Below are positions 52,458-62,676 of a stretch of 64,000 nt of DNA, in pieces (position 1 is the first letter of the stretch; each line of letters starts with the position of its first letter). The position numbers and the translations under genes are program-made. Source of the stretch: Synechocystis sp. LKSZ1. GTDB taxonomy: Bacteria > Cyanobacteriota > Cyanobacteriia > Cyanobacteriales > Microcystaceae. The notes below the pieces were generated by a model, which was not told the origin of the DNA, ran no database searches, and worked only from the letters and a program-made list of their open reading frames with translations. Location of the stretch: positions 930,001-994,000 of the forward strand of contig NZ_AP031572.1 in NCBI RefSeq assembly GCF_040436315.1. Direction: 5' to 3'.

Positions 52458-55400
52458 TTAGGGCCTGGAAGGCAGGGATGTTTCTGATTCCGAGACGACG
52501 GTCTCTACTTCGGTACTATGGCCATTTTGGCTGGGGCCATTGCCGGGAGGAGTAGAACCACCTTTTTCGCCCTTCAAGAAGCGATGTTCCACCTCTTTGA
52601 CCACGCTGTAGAGTACCGGGACGAGAAATAAACTCAGACAAGTAGAAATCAGATAGCCCCCAAAAATTGCGGTTCCCAAGGACCATCGACTCATGGCCCC
52701 TGCTCCCGAAGCAATCACCAAGGGCCAGAAACCCACCAGACCCGAAATTGCTGTCATCAAAATGGGCCGTAGTCGTTCCTTAGCTGCAAAGGCCGCCGCT
52801 TTGGTAATGCTCATGCCCAAGTCCATGGCCTGGTTGGCAAATTCTACGATCAGAATGGCATTTTTACTAGCCAACCCGATCAACATCACCAGGGCCACCT
52901 GGGCGTAGATGTTGTTATTCAAGCTGGGCCAAACCGCATTAGTGGCCACCATAAAGTTAGAGCGCAGAAGAATGGCCCCCATGGCTCCGAGGATGGCCAA
53001 GGGCACGGTCATCATAATGATGGTCGGATCAACGTAGCTTTCGTACTGGGCCGCTAACACTAGGAACACCATGATGAAAGCTAGACCAAAGATAATCGGT
53101 GCCGCTCCCCCCGATTGCTTTTCTTGATAGCCGGTGCCGTACCATTCGTAACCCATGGTTGAAGGGAGAATATCATTGGCCAATTTTTCCATGGCCGTCA
53201 TTGCCTGACCCGTACTGAAGCCCTGGGCCGGTGAGGCTTGAACATCAATGGCAGTGTAAATGTTGAAGTGGGTCAGAATCGGTGGATAGGTAATTTCTTT
53301 GACCTGAAGCACATTGCTAAGCTGAACGAGTTTCCGGTCACGATTGCGCACATAGAGGCGCATAATATCTTCCGGGCTAGACCGATACTTGCCTTCAGCC
53401 TGGGCATAGACTTGATAGAGTCGGCCCCCTAGCACGAATTGGTTGACGTAGCTGGAGCCGAGGTAGGTACTCAGGGTCTGGAAAATTTCCGAGACATCCA
53501 CATTCTGGGCATTGGCCTTTTCGCGATCAACGGAAAACTCAAACAGAGGCGAGGCAAAGGTAAATTGGGTGAAAACCGTGCGAGGATTGAGTTCCGGCAG
53601 TTTTCTGGCCTCCATCATATATTTTTGGACATTAGCTAAAAAGGCATCCATGGGAATACCGCCCCGGTTTTGGATGTAGAAATCGAGGCCCCCGGTGCTA
53701 CTTAGTCCATCTACCGGCGGAGCATTAACTGCAATAATTTGGGCCTGGGGGATTTTGGCGGATAGCTCTCGGTTAATGTCCGTTAGCAGAGCAAACACCG
53801 ATTTATCCGCGCCAGGTCGTTCATCCCAATTTTTAAGTTTGACGAAGTATAGAGACTTACTGCTATCGTTACCCAGAAAACTAAAGCCCCCCATGCCCAG
53901 GACATGCTCCACTTCCGGCCGCTTCTGCACAATTTGAATGGCCTGGTCAATAATGTCCTTGGTGTACTCAATGGAAACGCCTGCCGGTGCATTACCTAGC
54001 ATGAAGAAATAGCCCTGATCTTCCTCCGGAATGAAACCTGTGGGTGTTGAACTATAGACCCAACCCGTGGCCACTAGGCCAGCAATAAAAACTGGAATGA
54101 CTAACAATCTCACTCGGATCAAGAGTTCCACCAGACTGCCGTAGCCTTCCTTGAACCAGTCAAAGAAGCGGTTAAACCAACTAAAAAAGACCGCCAGAGG
54201 GCCACGTTTTTTCCCCGTGGGCCGCATCAAAATTGCCGACATACTGGGGGAAAAGCTCAAGGCATTGAAGGTGGAAATCGCTACGGAAAAGGCCATGATC
54301 AGGGCGAATTGCTTATAGACAATCCCGGTGGTACCTGGAAAAAAAGTAACCGGGATAAACACTGCCATCAACACAATCGAGGTGGCAATAACGGCCCCCG
54401 TTAATTCACTCATGGCATCCAGGGCCGCCTGGAGGGGCCGCATTCCCTGGGACAACTTGGTTTCAATGGCCTCTACCACCAGAATCCCGTCGTCCACCAC
54501 CAACCCGGTGGCTAAGATTACTCCGAAGAGGGTCAACTGATTCAAGCTAAAGCCAAAGGCCAGGGCAAAAGCCATGGCCCCGATTAAGGAAACGGGAATC
54601 GCCAGGGCCGGAATAATCGTCGTGCGCCAGTTCTGCAGAAAAACGAAAATCACCAGAAACACCAGCAGAATCGCTTCCACCAGGGTTTTAAAAGCCTCGT
54701 CGAGAGAAGCCGTCACAAATAGGGTGTTATCGAGGGCCACCGCCGCTTCTAGGCCAGGGGGAAAGAGGGGCTTGAGGGCCGCGAATTTCTCCTTAACCAA
54801 CTGGGCCGTATTCAGCGCGTTAGTTCCAGGTAATTGGTAAACAATGAAAGCCACGGCCGGCGCACCGTCAAACACCGACACCTGTTTGTAGTTTTGGGCC
54901 CCAACGGTAACTCGCCCCACGTCTTTGATCTTAATCAGCGTACCGTCATTGCCGACCTTCACCACAATCTCCGCCGCTTCTTCCGGGGTGACAAACCGGC
55001 CCACCGCCCGCGCATTGATCTGGAAGCGTTGGTCTTCGGCCACCGGCGGCAGGTTTAGGCCCCCAGCCCCCACTTGAATATTTTGCTTCTGGATCGCATC
55101 CACCACATCCCCAGAGGACAGGCCCCGGGCCGCCAGGGCATCGGGGTCTAACCAAAAGCGCATGGCGTATTGGCCAACCCCAATAATGGCAATACTACCA
55201 ACCCCATCTAGCCGTTTAATTTCATCACTAATTACCCGGTCAACAAAGTTGCTGATAAAAATGTCGTCGTAAATATAATTTCCCTGGGCATCCTTGGCAG
55301 AATAAATCCCGTAGGCAATGGTCACAGAGGGCGACTGCTTCTGGGTCACGATCCCCTGACGATTAACAGATTCCGGGAGACTGGACTGGGCAATGGATAC

Positions 55401-55742
55401 GTTGTTTTGAACTAATACCTGGGCAATGTTGCGGTCCATCTCCACCGGAAAATAGACGTTGAGGGTGCTGGTGCCAGTATTGTCTGTATAGGAGTTCATG
55501 TAGATCACCTGTTCAGTACCGTTGATCTGCCGCTCCAAGACGGTGGTGACGTTTTCCTCTGCCGTTCTGGCATCAGAACCCACAAAATTAGTGGTTACCG
55601 TTACCTGCTTCGGGGCCAAATCTGGCAACTTGGCGAGAGGAAGCAAGGGTAAAGCAATCATCCCGACCAAAACAATAACAATGGTACAGACAGTGGTTAG
55701 AACAGGCTTTTTAATAAAAACGTCAGCAATACTGAGCAACAT
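52458..55742 (-). CDS. RND-family multidrug efflux transporter (HAE1/AcrB type)
   Basis: Started at MLLSIADVFIKKPVLT (ATG 55742), 1094 residues. Twelve membrane helices and two large periplasmic loops. The proton-relay aspartates are in GLVVDDGILVVE (helix 4) and the lysine in GLASKNAILIVEFANQ (helix 10). FIPEEDQGYFFM and related porter-domain segments are present. The C-terminus is Ser/Thr/Glu-rich. No membrane-fusion protein or outer-membrane channel gene is adjacent, so it must use partners encoded elsewhere. Substrate unknown. Confidence 0.94.
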   Translation of the reverse strand: MLLSIADVFIKKPVLTTVCTIVIVLVGMIALPLLPLAKLPDLAPKQVTVTTNFVGSDARTAEENVTTVLERQINGTEQVIYMNSYTDNTGTSTLNVYFPVEMDRNIAQVLVQNNVSIAQSSLPESVNRQGIVTQKQSPSVTIAYGIYSAKDAQGNYIYDDIFISNFVDRVISDEIKRLDGVGSIAIIGVGQYAMRFWLDPDALAARGLSSGDVVDAIQKQNIQVGAGGLNLPPVAEDQRFQINARAVGRFVTPEEAAEIVVKVGNDGTLIKIKDVGRVTVGAQNYKQVSVFDGAPAVAFIVYQLPGTNALNTAQLVKEKFAALKPLFPPGLEAAVALDNTLFVTASLDEAFKTLVEAILLVFLVIFVFLQNWRTTIIPALAIPVSLIGAMAFALAFGFSLNQLTLFGVILATGLVVDDGILVVEAIETKLSQGMRPLQAALDAMSELTGAVIATSIVLMAVFIPVTFFPGTTGIVYKQFALIMAFSVAISTFNALSFSPSMSAILMRPTGKKRGPLAVFFSWFNRFFDWFKEGYGSLVELLIRVRLLVIPVFIAGLVATGWVYSSTPTGFIPEEDQGYFFMLGNAPAGVSIEYTKDIIDQAIQIVQKRPEVEHVLGMGGFSFLGNDSSKSLYFVKLKNWDERPGADKSVFALLTDINRELSAKIPQAQIIAVNAPPVDGLSSTGGLDFYIQNRGGIPMDAFLANVQKYMMEARKLPELNPRTVFTQFTFASPLFEFSVDREKANAQNVDVSEIFQTLSTYLGSSYVNQFVLGGRLYQVYAQAEGKYRSSPEDIMRLYVRNRDRKLVQLSNVLQVKEITYPPILTHFNIYTAIDVQASPAQGFSTGQAMTAMEKLANDILPSTMGYEWYGTGYQEKQSGGAAPIIFGLAFIMVFLVLAAQYESYVDPTIIMMTVPLAILGAMGAILLRSNFMVATNAVWPSLNNNIYAQVALVMLIGLASKNAILIVEFANQAMDLGMSITKAAAFAAKERLRPILMTAISGLVGFWPLVIASGAGAMSRWSLGTAIFGGYLISTCLSLFLVPVLYSVVKEVEHRFLKGEKGGSTPPGNGPSQNGHSTEVETVVSESETSLPSRP

Positions 55743-55959
55743 GACGATATCTTCTAGGCAGGGGCTTGGGTCAACAGACGAAGGAACGGGGTTAAAGATT
55801 CCGCCCAACGCAGCAACTCCTCACCATCTTAGAAGCGATCCTCCCCGCCGCAAATCAAAATCAGCAACTTTCTTTACGTTTACCCGGGCCTCGTTTTCAA
55901 GACTAGGGTTGGCAATCAAGATTGCCAGCCACGCCATGCCAGAATAAAAGAAAAATTCT

Positions 55960-56943
55960 GTGCATCCTTCTCCAGTGAAATCTGCGTCATCCCAACGAAT
56001 TCTAATCATCGACGGCCATCCCTACAGTCGCGTGACAGCAACTGATATTCTGCTATTAGAGAATTATTCTGTCCTAGAGTCGGATGGCCACGAGGATCTG
56101 CTCTCCCTCCTCTCCCGTACCCAACCCGATTTGATCCTGCTCGATGCGATGATGCCTAGCCAGGAGGGCCTAGGCCTGTGCCAAACCATCAAACAAACGG
56201 CCACAACAGCCATGATTCCCGTAATTTTGATGTCGGCCCTGGATGACCCCCTCCTGCGTCATCGGAGTCGAGAGGTTGGGGCGGATGCCTATCTCCTCAA
56301 ACCCCTAGACCGAGTGGAATTGTTGGCCCGGATTGAGGTGCTGATCCAAAAAAAACAATTAGCGGAATGGGTCGAGCAGATTGAACAGGTTCTCTTCCGG
56401 GTCGCCCAGGCCATTGAGCACCGCTACCCTGAGACGAGTCCTCGTCCTTCCTTTAGTACCTTGGTCGAAGGCTTCGCTCGCTTTCTGCACCTACCTGAGT
56501 CGGCCTGCCAGGATCTCATTTTTGCCGCTCGCCTCCATGATCTAGGAACAGTGACGATCCCCGATGCCGTCATGCTCAAACAGGGAGGCTTAACCGCGGA
56601 GGAACGGGCCCTGGTTAAACAACACGTCCTCGTGGGCGAAAAAATTTTTGAACCCCTGGCCTATCGCCGGGAAGTCGGCCAAATTATGCGCCATCACCAT
56701 GAACGCTGGGATGGCAGTGGCTATCCAGACCAACTCAAAGGGGCAGAAATTCCTTATCTAGCCCAGGTCTTCCAGGTGATCGATATTTTTAGTGCCCTCA
56801 CCAGTGACCGCTCCTACAAGGCGGCCATCTCTACGGAGGCAGCCCTGAAAACCCTGGAGCAGGAAGCCCAATCCGGTTGGCGTAACCCTGACTTGGTAGA
56901 AAAATTTGCCCTTTTTATGCGTCAGGCCTGTCCACAAAACTAA
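55960..56943 (+). CDS. response regulator with HD-GYP domain
   Basis: A 327-residue RpfG-like protein. The receiver domain (about residues 12-130) has phospho-acceptor D62 in ILLDAMMP and K114. The first acidic pocket position keeps only one Asp (IIDGHP). The HD-GYP domain has RLHDLGTV (H193, D194), HHHERWDGSGYP (GYP at 254-256) and DIFSALTSDRSYK. HD-GYP proteins hydrolyse cyclic di-GMP. The partner kinase is not adjacent. It overlaps nth by 4 bp, convergent. Confidence 0.93.
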   Translation: MHPSPVKSASSQRILIIDGHPYSRVTATDILLLENYSVLESDGHEDLLSLLSRTQPDLILLDAMMPSQEGLGLCQTIKQTATTAMIPVILMSALDDPLLRHRSREVGADAYLLKPLDRVELLARIEVLIQKKQLAEWVEQIEQVLFRVAQAIEHRYPETSPRPSFSTLVEGFARFLHLPESACQDLIFAARLHDLGTVTIPDAVMLKQGGLTAEERALVKQHVLVGEKIFEPLAYRREVGQIMRHHHERWDGSGYPDQLKGAEIPYLAQVFQVIDIFSALTSDRSYKAAISTEAALKTLEQEAQSGWRNPDLVEKFALFMRQACPQN

Positions 56944-57629
56944 GTTGATGAGTGATTCGTGGCAGCGGCCAAGGAGCCGTGGGCCGCAGGACAAATATGG
57001 CTGAGTTCACAGTCGGCACAACGGGGACTCCGGGCCTTACAGACGGCCCGGCCATGGTAAATAATGCGAATGGAATAATTTTCCCAATCGGCCTGGGGAA
57101 TCAGTTTCATCAAGTCCCGCTCAATTTTGACAGGATCACTAGCCTGGGTTAAGCCCAGACGTTGACTGAGACGTTTGACATGAGTATCGACGGTAACGCC
57201 CTGGAGAATGCCAAAGGCGTGGGCCAAAACCACATTGGCAGTTTTGCGAGCGACGCCGGGGAGAGTCAGCAGTAACTCCATCTGTTGTGGGACTTCCCCA
57301 CCAAAATCTTCCACAATCTTTCGGCAGGCCCCCTGGAGATTTTTGGCTTTGTTGCGATAGAAGCCCGTAGAACGGATCAGGGCCTCGATTTCAAGGCGAT
57401 CCGCATAGGCTAGGGCCTCGGCGGTAGGATAGCGCTGGAACAGGGCCGGGGTAACGAGGTTGACTCGTTCATCTGTACACTGTGCCGATAGAATCGTGGC
57501 CACCAGCAACTGGACGGGGGTTTCGTGGGTCAGGCTACAGACCGCATCGGGGTAGAGGCGTTGCAGAATGGTCAAGACCTCCAGGGCCCGTTGTTTCTTG
57601 CTGGCCATTTTCCTCAGCAGACTTGCCAT
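56940..57629 (-). CDS. nth: endonuclease III
   Basis: A 229-residue base-excision repair glycosylase/lyase for oxidised pyrimidines. The helix-hairpin-helix LPGVARKTANVVLA carries the catalytic lysine, and VDTHVKRLSQRLG the catalytic aspartate. The 4Fe-4S cluster motif is CKARSPRCADCELSHIC (C-X6-C-X2-C-X5-C). A second ATG eight codons in is possible. Its start shares one base with the stop of the upstream rseP gene. Confidence 0.96.
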   Translation of the reverse strand: MASLLRKMASKKQRALEVLTILQRLYPDAVCSLTHETPVQLLVATILSAQCTDERVNLVTPALFQRYPTAEALAYADRLEIEALIRSTGFYRNKAKNLQGACRKIVEDFGGEVPQQMELLLTLPGVARKTANVVLAHAFGILQGVTVDTHVKRLSQRLGLTQASDPVKIERDLMKLIPQADWENYSIRIIYHGRAVCKARSPRCADCELSHICPAAHGSLAAATNHSST

Positions 57630-58702
57630 TAGCGGAAAAATTCCTGCACAATCGCCAAATTGACGGTGTCGCGCACGATCAACACGACGCCCAGGCCCAA
57701 GAGGAGTACCAGTCCTGTTTGCATAATCCCCTCTTGAATTTTGTTGGGCAGGGGTTTACCGAATAGGCCTTCAATCAACAAAAAGAGGAGTTGGCCCCCA
57801 TCCAGGGCCGGCAAGGGCAAAATATTAATCACCGCGAGGTTAATGCTAATCAAGGCCCCAAACTGGAACAAATTACCTAAATTGCTTTGGGCAATACTGG
57901 CCCCGTACTCCACAATTTTGACGGGCCCAGCCACCTGGCCTGCACTTTCCGAAAAATTGCTAATTAACTGCCAAAATCCTTGCACCGTCAGCTTAACTAC
58001 TCGTTCGTAGGCATTGGCCCCATCCTTCAGGGCCGACAGTAGATTACTGGCCCGCTGAACCTGGATATGGGGCACCAGGGCCACCCCAATTTTTCCTTCT
58101 CCTTGGGGGTCTTCCTGAGGCGTTAAGGTAGTACTGAGGATTTCTCCATTACGTTGCAATTGTACCGTGAGGGGGCGACCCGGTGAGGTGGTAACGGTCT
58201 GAATAAATTGTTCGGTGGCCTGGGGATAAATCGGGAGGGTTTGGCCATTCAGGGTCTGGATTAAATCCCCTACCTGAATCCCCGCCGCCATGGCCGCTGA
58301 GTTGGGTTGTACCTGGGAAATCACCAAGCCGGCTTGAATTTCTTGAAAACCGACGGTGGCCACCTGCCCAACCAACAGAAAATAAGCAAAAACTAGATTG
58401 GCGATCACTCCAGCGCTGATGACAATGGCCCGGTCTAACACGGGACGATTACGAAGCAAATTCGGGTCATTGGCCGGAATGTCGCTCTCGGGGTCATCGT
58501 CGGGAAAGCCAACATAACCCCCTAGGGGAAAAGCTCGCACGGCGTACTCGGTCATGGCCCCTTGGTACCTCAGGAGCACAGGGCCAAAGCCAAGGGAAAA
58601 GCGATTGACGTAAATTCCCTGGAGACGGGCCGCCGCAAAGTGTCCTAATTCATGGACTACGATGAGCAGGGCCAAAACTCCAATCGCCGCTAAAACTGAC
58701 AT
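57629..58702 (-). CDS. rseP: site-2 protease, RseP family
   Basis: A 357-residue intramembrane zinc protease. HELGH at residues 17-21 in the first helix binds zinc. A PDZ domain lies at about 125-200 (LVISQVQPNSAAMAAGIQVGD), and the third zinc ligand is in INILPLPALDGGQLLF. Four membrane helices. It cuts anti-sigma factors or other membrane proteins within the bilayer. It is translationally coupled to nth. Confidence 0.95.
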   Translation of the reverse strand: MSVLAAIGVLALLIVVHELGHFAAARLQGIYVNRFSLGFGPVLLRYQGAMTEYAVRAFPLGGYVGFPDDDPESDIPANDPNLLRNRPVLDRAIVISAGVIANLVFAYFLLVGQVATVGFQEIQAGLVISQVQPNSAAMAAGIQVGDLIQTLNGQTLPIYPQATEQFIQTVTTSPGRPLTVQLQRNGEILSTTLTPQEDPQGEGKIGVALVPHIQVQRASNLLSALKDGANAYERVVKLTVQGFWQLISNFSESAGQVAGPVKIVEYGASIAQSNLGNLFQFGALISINLAVINILPLPALDGGQLLFLLIEGLFGKPLPNKIQEGIMQTGLVLLLGLGVVLIVRDTVNLAIVQEFFR

Positions 58703-58797
58703 AGTAACTGTAAAAAAAAGGAAGATACTTTATCTTATGGAATGCGAGAAAAATAAGCCACCAGGGACCGATGGCTCACTCAATCCAACAACTGGGC

Positions 58798-58983
58798 CTA
58801 ACCTGCGCCCGCGCTTGACGCAAACACAGCAACGGTAATCAATCCACCGACGAGTAAAACTGCTAGAACTGCCAGAATCACATAATTGCGTTTTTCGGCT
58901 TGGGTTGGGGCCTTAGCCCGATAAACTTCCGGCTCAATAGCAAAGTTGTTGAGTCTTCCTCCCTCTTCTTTGGTGTAGGGCAT
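58798..58983 (-). CDS. psb34: Psb34/Ssl1498-type photosystem II assembly protein
   Basis: A 61-residue protein with one membrane helix, started at ATG 58983 (MPYTKEEGGRLNNFA). The N-terminus EEGGRLNNFAIEPEVYRA is the hallmark of the Ssl1498 light-harvesting-like family, renamed Psb34 after its detection in PSII assembly intermediates. The helix is at about residues 33-55. It lacks the chlorophyll-binding ExxNxR motif of true Hlips. Single gene with its own upstream region. Confidence 0.85.
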   Translation of the reverse strand: MPYTKEEGGRLNNFAIEPEVYRAKAPTQAEKRNYVILAVLAVLLVGGLITVAVFASSAGAG

Positions 58984-59107
58984 GACCAATAAACCTCGTT
59001 GTTAATTAAAGACAAATGGTTGTATATAACGGCTTGGTTATTAAGTGAACTTTTGCCTAGGCTGTATCATACCCCAAAAATCGCAGGGGAACCTAACAAC
59101 GTTAACT

Positions 59108-59536
59108 TTATTTTAATAACCAGGCCTTAACGCGCTGGAGACTGGCCCAGTTAGGTTTGCGAGCCAGGCCCTCTTCAATATTTTCGACTACCGTTTGGTA
59201 AATTTCTTTATCGATGGCCATGATTTGCCCGGCGATCTCAACGTGTTCCCGCACGCCACTCTTTTGGTTTTCCAGCAGGGCCAGGGCCAAATTAACCTGA
59301 GCCTGGGGATGATTAGCGTCGATTTTGACGCTTTTTTGCGCCGCCTTCAGGGCCGATTTGGGTTTATCGGCCAGGAGATAGAGCCAGGCGAGACAGGCCC
59401 ACACCGTTGCATTTTTAGGGACTTGTTCACTGATCTCTTTAAACACTGGAATCAGTTGCTGGGGGTCTTCCCCGGCCTTGTAGCGTTCCATACCTTGCTC
59501 AAAGGCCTCGGCAGGGGAAAGAAGGGCATTGGTCAT
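59108..59536 (-). CDS. small TPR-repeat protein
   Basis: A 142-residue helical protein with about two tetratricopeptide repeats (ATVWACLAWLYLLADKPKSALKAAQKSV, then HPQAQVNLALALLE). It ends with a conserved-looking RKPNWASLQRVKAWLLK. No signal peptide, so cytoplasmic; a scaffold for protein contacts. It may be the cyanobacterial TPR family found beside Fe-S genes, but that is not shown here. Confidence 0.82.
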   Translation of the reverse strand: MTNALLSPAEAFEQGMERYKAGEDPQQLIPVFKEISEQVPKNATVWACLAWLYLLADKPKSALKAAQKSVKIDANHPQAQVNLALALLENQKSGVREHVEIAGQIMAIDKEIYQTVVENIEEGLARKPNWASLQRVKAWLLK

Positions 59537-59634
59537 TGTTTTTTCTAAACTATCAGAGTAACAGTTAAGGGAAGCGCTGGGCAGCGTCTCCCTTTTTTAC
59601 CATAGGCTGCGGCGGGCCGGATCAATGTCCCAGC

Positions 59635-59991
59635 TTAAACCCCAAAGGATTTGCCACAGCCGCAGGTTTGGTTAGCATTGGGATTCGTAAACTGGAAGCC
59701 ACCACCGATCATGGCATTGCTGTAGTCCAGCATCAGACCGTAGAGGTAGAGGAGGCTTTTGCGGTCGCAGACAAGTTTAAAGCCGTCGTAGTCAAAAACT
59801 TCATCGTGCTCCGTAATTTTGCTGATTTCCTCAAAGTCCATCAGGTAGGACATGCCAGAGCAACCGCCCTGGCGAACACCAACCCGTAAACACAGGTCTT
59901 GGCCCTGTTGTTCCCGAAGCTTCAAAACATGCTGGAGAGCCGCCTCAGAAAGCTGAATTCCTTGAGTGGGAGTTAATGTGGCTTGAGTCAT
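59635..59991 (-). CDS. A-type iron-sulphur carrier (IscA/SufA)
   Basis: A 118-residue HesB/IscA protein, started at ATG 59991. The three cluster cysteines are in [10 protein letters not shown] and [11 protein letters not shown]-type carriers bind Fe-S clusters or iron and pass them to apoproteins. The length fits the IscA-type copy of Synechocystis better than the SufA copy; that distinction is inference. Divergent from the nitrilase gene. Confidence 0.92.
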   Translation of the reverse strand: MTQATLTPTQGIQLSEAALQHVLKLREQQGQDLCLRVGVRQGGCSGMSYLMDFEEISKITEHDEVFDYDGFKLVCDRKSLLYLYGLMLDYSNAMIGGGFQFTNPNANQTCGCGKSFGV

Positions 59992-60179
59992 GGGTGATGA
60001 ATACTCCTGATGTAGAGGGCGAAAAAAGAAGGTTAATGCTGATAAAGTCGTCCTTTTATGGTAGGTCATTGGCGTTGACCTTGTCGGCCTTCTCGGAGGA
60101 GTTTTTGGCTAGGGAGCGCTCCCAACTTATTGATACAATGGGATGCTATGGCCTGTCCGTATCTGTGTTACACCTTCCA

Positions 60180-60998
60180 ATGAAACCCTACCTAGCCGCC
60201 GCCCTCCAGATGACCAGTCGCCCTGACCTCGAGAAAAATTTACTTGAGGCAGAGGAATTAATTGAACTGGCTGTGCGTCGAGGCGCAGAATTAATTGGTT
60301 TACCCGAGAATTTTGCTTTTTTGGGTAATGAATCCAGCAAATTAGCGCAGGCCGCAACCATTGCTGAAAAATCTGAGAAATTCATTAAAACCATGGCCCA
60401 GCGCTTTCAGGTGACCCTGTTAGCCGGGGGCTTTCCGGTTCCCTTCGCCGAAGACCCCAGCAAGGCCTACAACACAGCCCTGTTGGTTTCTCCCAATGGG
60501 GAAGAGTTAAGCCGTTACCATAAGGCCCATCTTTTTGATGTCAATTTGCCCGACGGTAATACCTACCAGGAATCCAGCACCGTTATGTCGGGGAAAGCTT
60601 ATCCTCCCGTGGTTGCCTCGGACAAGTTGGGTAGGTTAGGCCTCTCCATTTGCTACGATGTCCGTTTTCCAGAACTGTATCGCTACCTGTCGGCCCAGGG
60701 CGCAGACGTTTTATTTGTGCCAGCGGCCTTCACCGCCTACACCGGCAAAGATCATTGGCAAATTCTGCTCCAGGCCAGGGCCATTGAAAATACTTGCTAC
60801 GTCATTGCCCCCGCCCAAACGGGATGTCACTACGAGCGCCGCTATACCCACGGCCATGCCATGATTATCGATCCTTGGGGAGTGATTCTGAGCGATGCCG
60901 GGGAACGGCCCGGGATGGCCATTGCGGAAATTAACCCCCAACGCCTGGCTCAGGTGCGCCAGCAGATGCCCTCACTACAACACCGGGTTTTTGCTTGA
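60180..60998 (+). CDS. nitrilase-superfamily hydrolase, Nit1/Nit2-like
   Basis: Started at ATG 60180 (MKPYLAAALQMTS), 272 residues; the frame extends 68 codons upstream but overlaps the divergent IscA promoter. The catalytic triad is E43 (GLPENFAF), K115 (YHKAHLFDV) and C158 (ICYDVRFPELYR). The FDVNLPDGNTYQESSTV segment is typical of Nit1-type enzymes that hydrolyse deaminated glutathione or related omega-amides. A -10 box GATACAAT near 60132-60139 fits a promoter. Confidence 0.92.
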   Translation: MKPYLAAALQMTSRPDLEKNLLEAEELIELAVRRGAELIGLPENFAFLGNESSKLAQAATIAEKSEKFIKTMAQRFQVTLLAGGFPVPFAEDPSKAYNTALLVSPNGEELSRYHKAHLFDVNLPDGNTYQESSTVMSGKAYPPVVASDKLGRLGLSICYDVRFPELYRYLSAQGADVLFVPAAFTAYTGKDHWQILLQARAIENTCYVIAPAQTGCHYERRYTHGHAMIIDPWGVILSDAGERPGMAIAEINPQRLAQVRQQMPSLQHRVFA

Positions 60999-61273
60999 AT
61001 CTCTTGAAAAAAGGGACTATCCAGGCTTTGGAGCTACATTCCTGGCTGTAATACAAAATCGCGGAAGTATCACTACACAACCGACCCCACCCTTCCTCCC
61101 CTTAGCAAGGGGAGGTACCGCAGGCGGAGGGGTAAAAATCTATAGCCCTGATTTAGAGAATTGGTACAAGGGATTCATTCATGACCATATTCTGGGTATT
61201 GATTAATGGGGAATAGGGGGAACTTACCAATAACCGACAGGTTCCCCCTTGGTAAGCAAGGCCGCAAATAGTT
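60999..61273. repeat. convergent intergenic region with palindrome and interleaved inverted repeats
   Basis: 275 bp between the nitrilase and argG stops, no gene. It contains a perfect 9-bp palindrome CCTCCCCTT-AGC-AAGGGGAGG (61095-61115) inside a CCCACCCTTCC...GCAGGCGGAGGGGT context seen widely as a cyanobacterial intergenic repeat. Four contiguous arms follow, GGGGGAAC / CTTACCAA / GTTCCCCC / TTGGTAAG (61216-61256), in which arm 1 pairs with 3 and arm 2 with 4. They are probably terminators. Confidence 0.6.
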
Positions 61274-62476
61274 TTAGCCCCGCGTCTTCTGGGCCCAAAC
61301 TTTGGTGGGTAGGCCCCAAATATAGATGAACCCTTCCGCCGCTTTGTGGTCGAATTGGTCTTCCATCCCGTAGGTGGCTAGGTCGGCATCATAAATGGAA
61401 TAAGGAGACTGACGGCCGACAATGGTAGCATTGCCTTTAAAGAACTTGACTCGTACTTGGCCCGTTACCCGTTCCTGGGTCTTGAGGATAAAGGCATCCA
61501 GGGCCTCTTTTAGGGGGCTGTACCACAGGCCTTGGTAAATCAAGTGACTGTAGGTTTCTTCCACATTGCGTTTGTAGTGGCTGACATCCGCCGTTAGGGT
61601 CAGGCTTTCGAGATCCCGGTGGGCATCGACTAAAACTAACAGGGCCGGCGCTTCGTAGATTTCCCGCGATTTGATACCAACAACCCGGTTTTCGATCATA
61701 TCGAGACGACCAACGCCATGTTTACCGGCAATCTCGTTGAGTTGGGTAATCAGGGTAACGCCATCTAGGCCCTGGCCATTTAGAGCCACGGGAATACCCT
61801 TTTCAAAATCAATGGCCACGTACTCCGGTTCATCGGGGGTATCAGCCACTGCCTTGGTCAAGAGGTAAATTTCCTCGGGGGGTTCCGTCATTGGGTCTTC
61901 CAGCGGCCCGGCTTCGATGCTCCTGCCTAACAAATTGCGGTCAATACTAAACGGTGAGGACTTCTTAACGGGAGATTCCACGCCAAAGCGTTCCCCGTAG
62001 GCGATGGTTTGCTCGCGACTCATGCCCCATTCCCGCGCCGGGGCCAGTACCTTCAGATGGGGATTCAGGGCCATAATGCCCACATCAAAGCGGACTTGGT
62101 CATTACCTTTGCCCGTACAGCCATGGGCCACTGCATCCGCACCATACTTCTCCGCCGCTTCCACCAGCATTTTGGCGATCAGAGGACGGGCCAGGGCCGT
62201 TGAGAGGGGATAGCGATTTTCGTAGAGGGCGTTGGCCTGGATAGCCCGGAAGGCATAGTCTTGGACAAATTCAGCTTTGCCGTCAATCACCAGGGATTCC
62301 ACGGCCCCACAGCGCAGGGCCTTAGCTTGAATCGGCCCTAGTTCATCCCCCTGACCTAAATCCGCCGCGAGGGTAATTACCTCTTTAACACCCCATTCAT
62401 GCATCAGGTAGGGAATACAGACCGAGGTATCAACCCCACCAGAATAAGCAAGCACTACTTTATTGGCACGACCCAT
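61274..62476 (-). CDS. argG: argininosuccinate synthase
   Basis: A 400-residue enzyme joining citrulline and aspartate in arginine synthesis. The ATP pyrophosphatase P-loop AYSGGVDTS is at residues 9-17. The citrulline/aspartate-binding blocks [15 protein letters not shown] and [19 protein letters not shown] are present, and the family's C-terminal [10 protein letters not shown]. Single gene on the minus strand. Confidence 0.97.
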   Translation of the reverse strand: MGRANKVVLAYSGGVDTSVCIPYLMHEWGVKEVITLAADLGQGDELGPIQAKALRCGAVESLVIDGKAEFVQDYAFRAIQANALYENRYPLSTALARPLIAKMLVEAAEKYGADAVAHGCTGKGNDQVRFDVGIMALNPHLKVLAPAREWGMSREQTIAYGERFGVESPVKKSSPFSIDRNLLGRSIEAGPLEDPMTEPPEEIYLLTKAVADTPDEPEYVAIDFEKGIPVALNGQGLDGVTLITQLNEIAGKHGVGRLDMIENRVVGIKSREIYEAPALLVLVDAHRDLESLTLTADVSHYKRNVEETYSHLIYQGLWYSPLKEALDAFILKTQERVTGQVRVKFFKGNATIVGRQSPYSIYDADLATYGMEDQFDHKAAEGFIYIWGLPTKVWAQKTRG

Positions 62477-62676
62477 AAATGGTTTGACCTACAACAATAA
62501 CTAAGGCGCTATTTTATCAGGTATCTCTACGAGCAACCGGTGCGCAATGAACAGAAAATCTAGACGCGCCCCTCCTGCCCGGCTGTGCTAGTATCTTAGG
62601 CAGGAAATTTTGAGTAACAAACCTTAACTTTTCCGTCAAGCCCTGCGGTCGTGTGTAGAGGAGTTAGGCGCCCATT

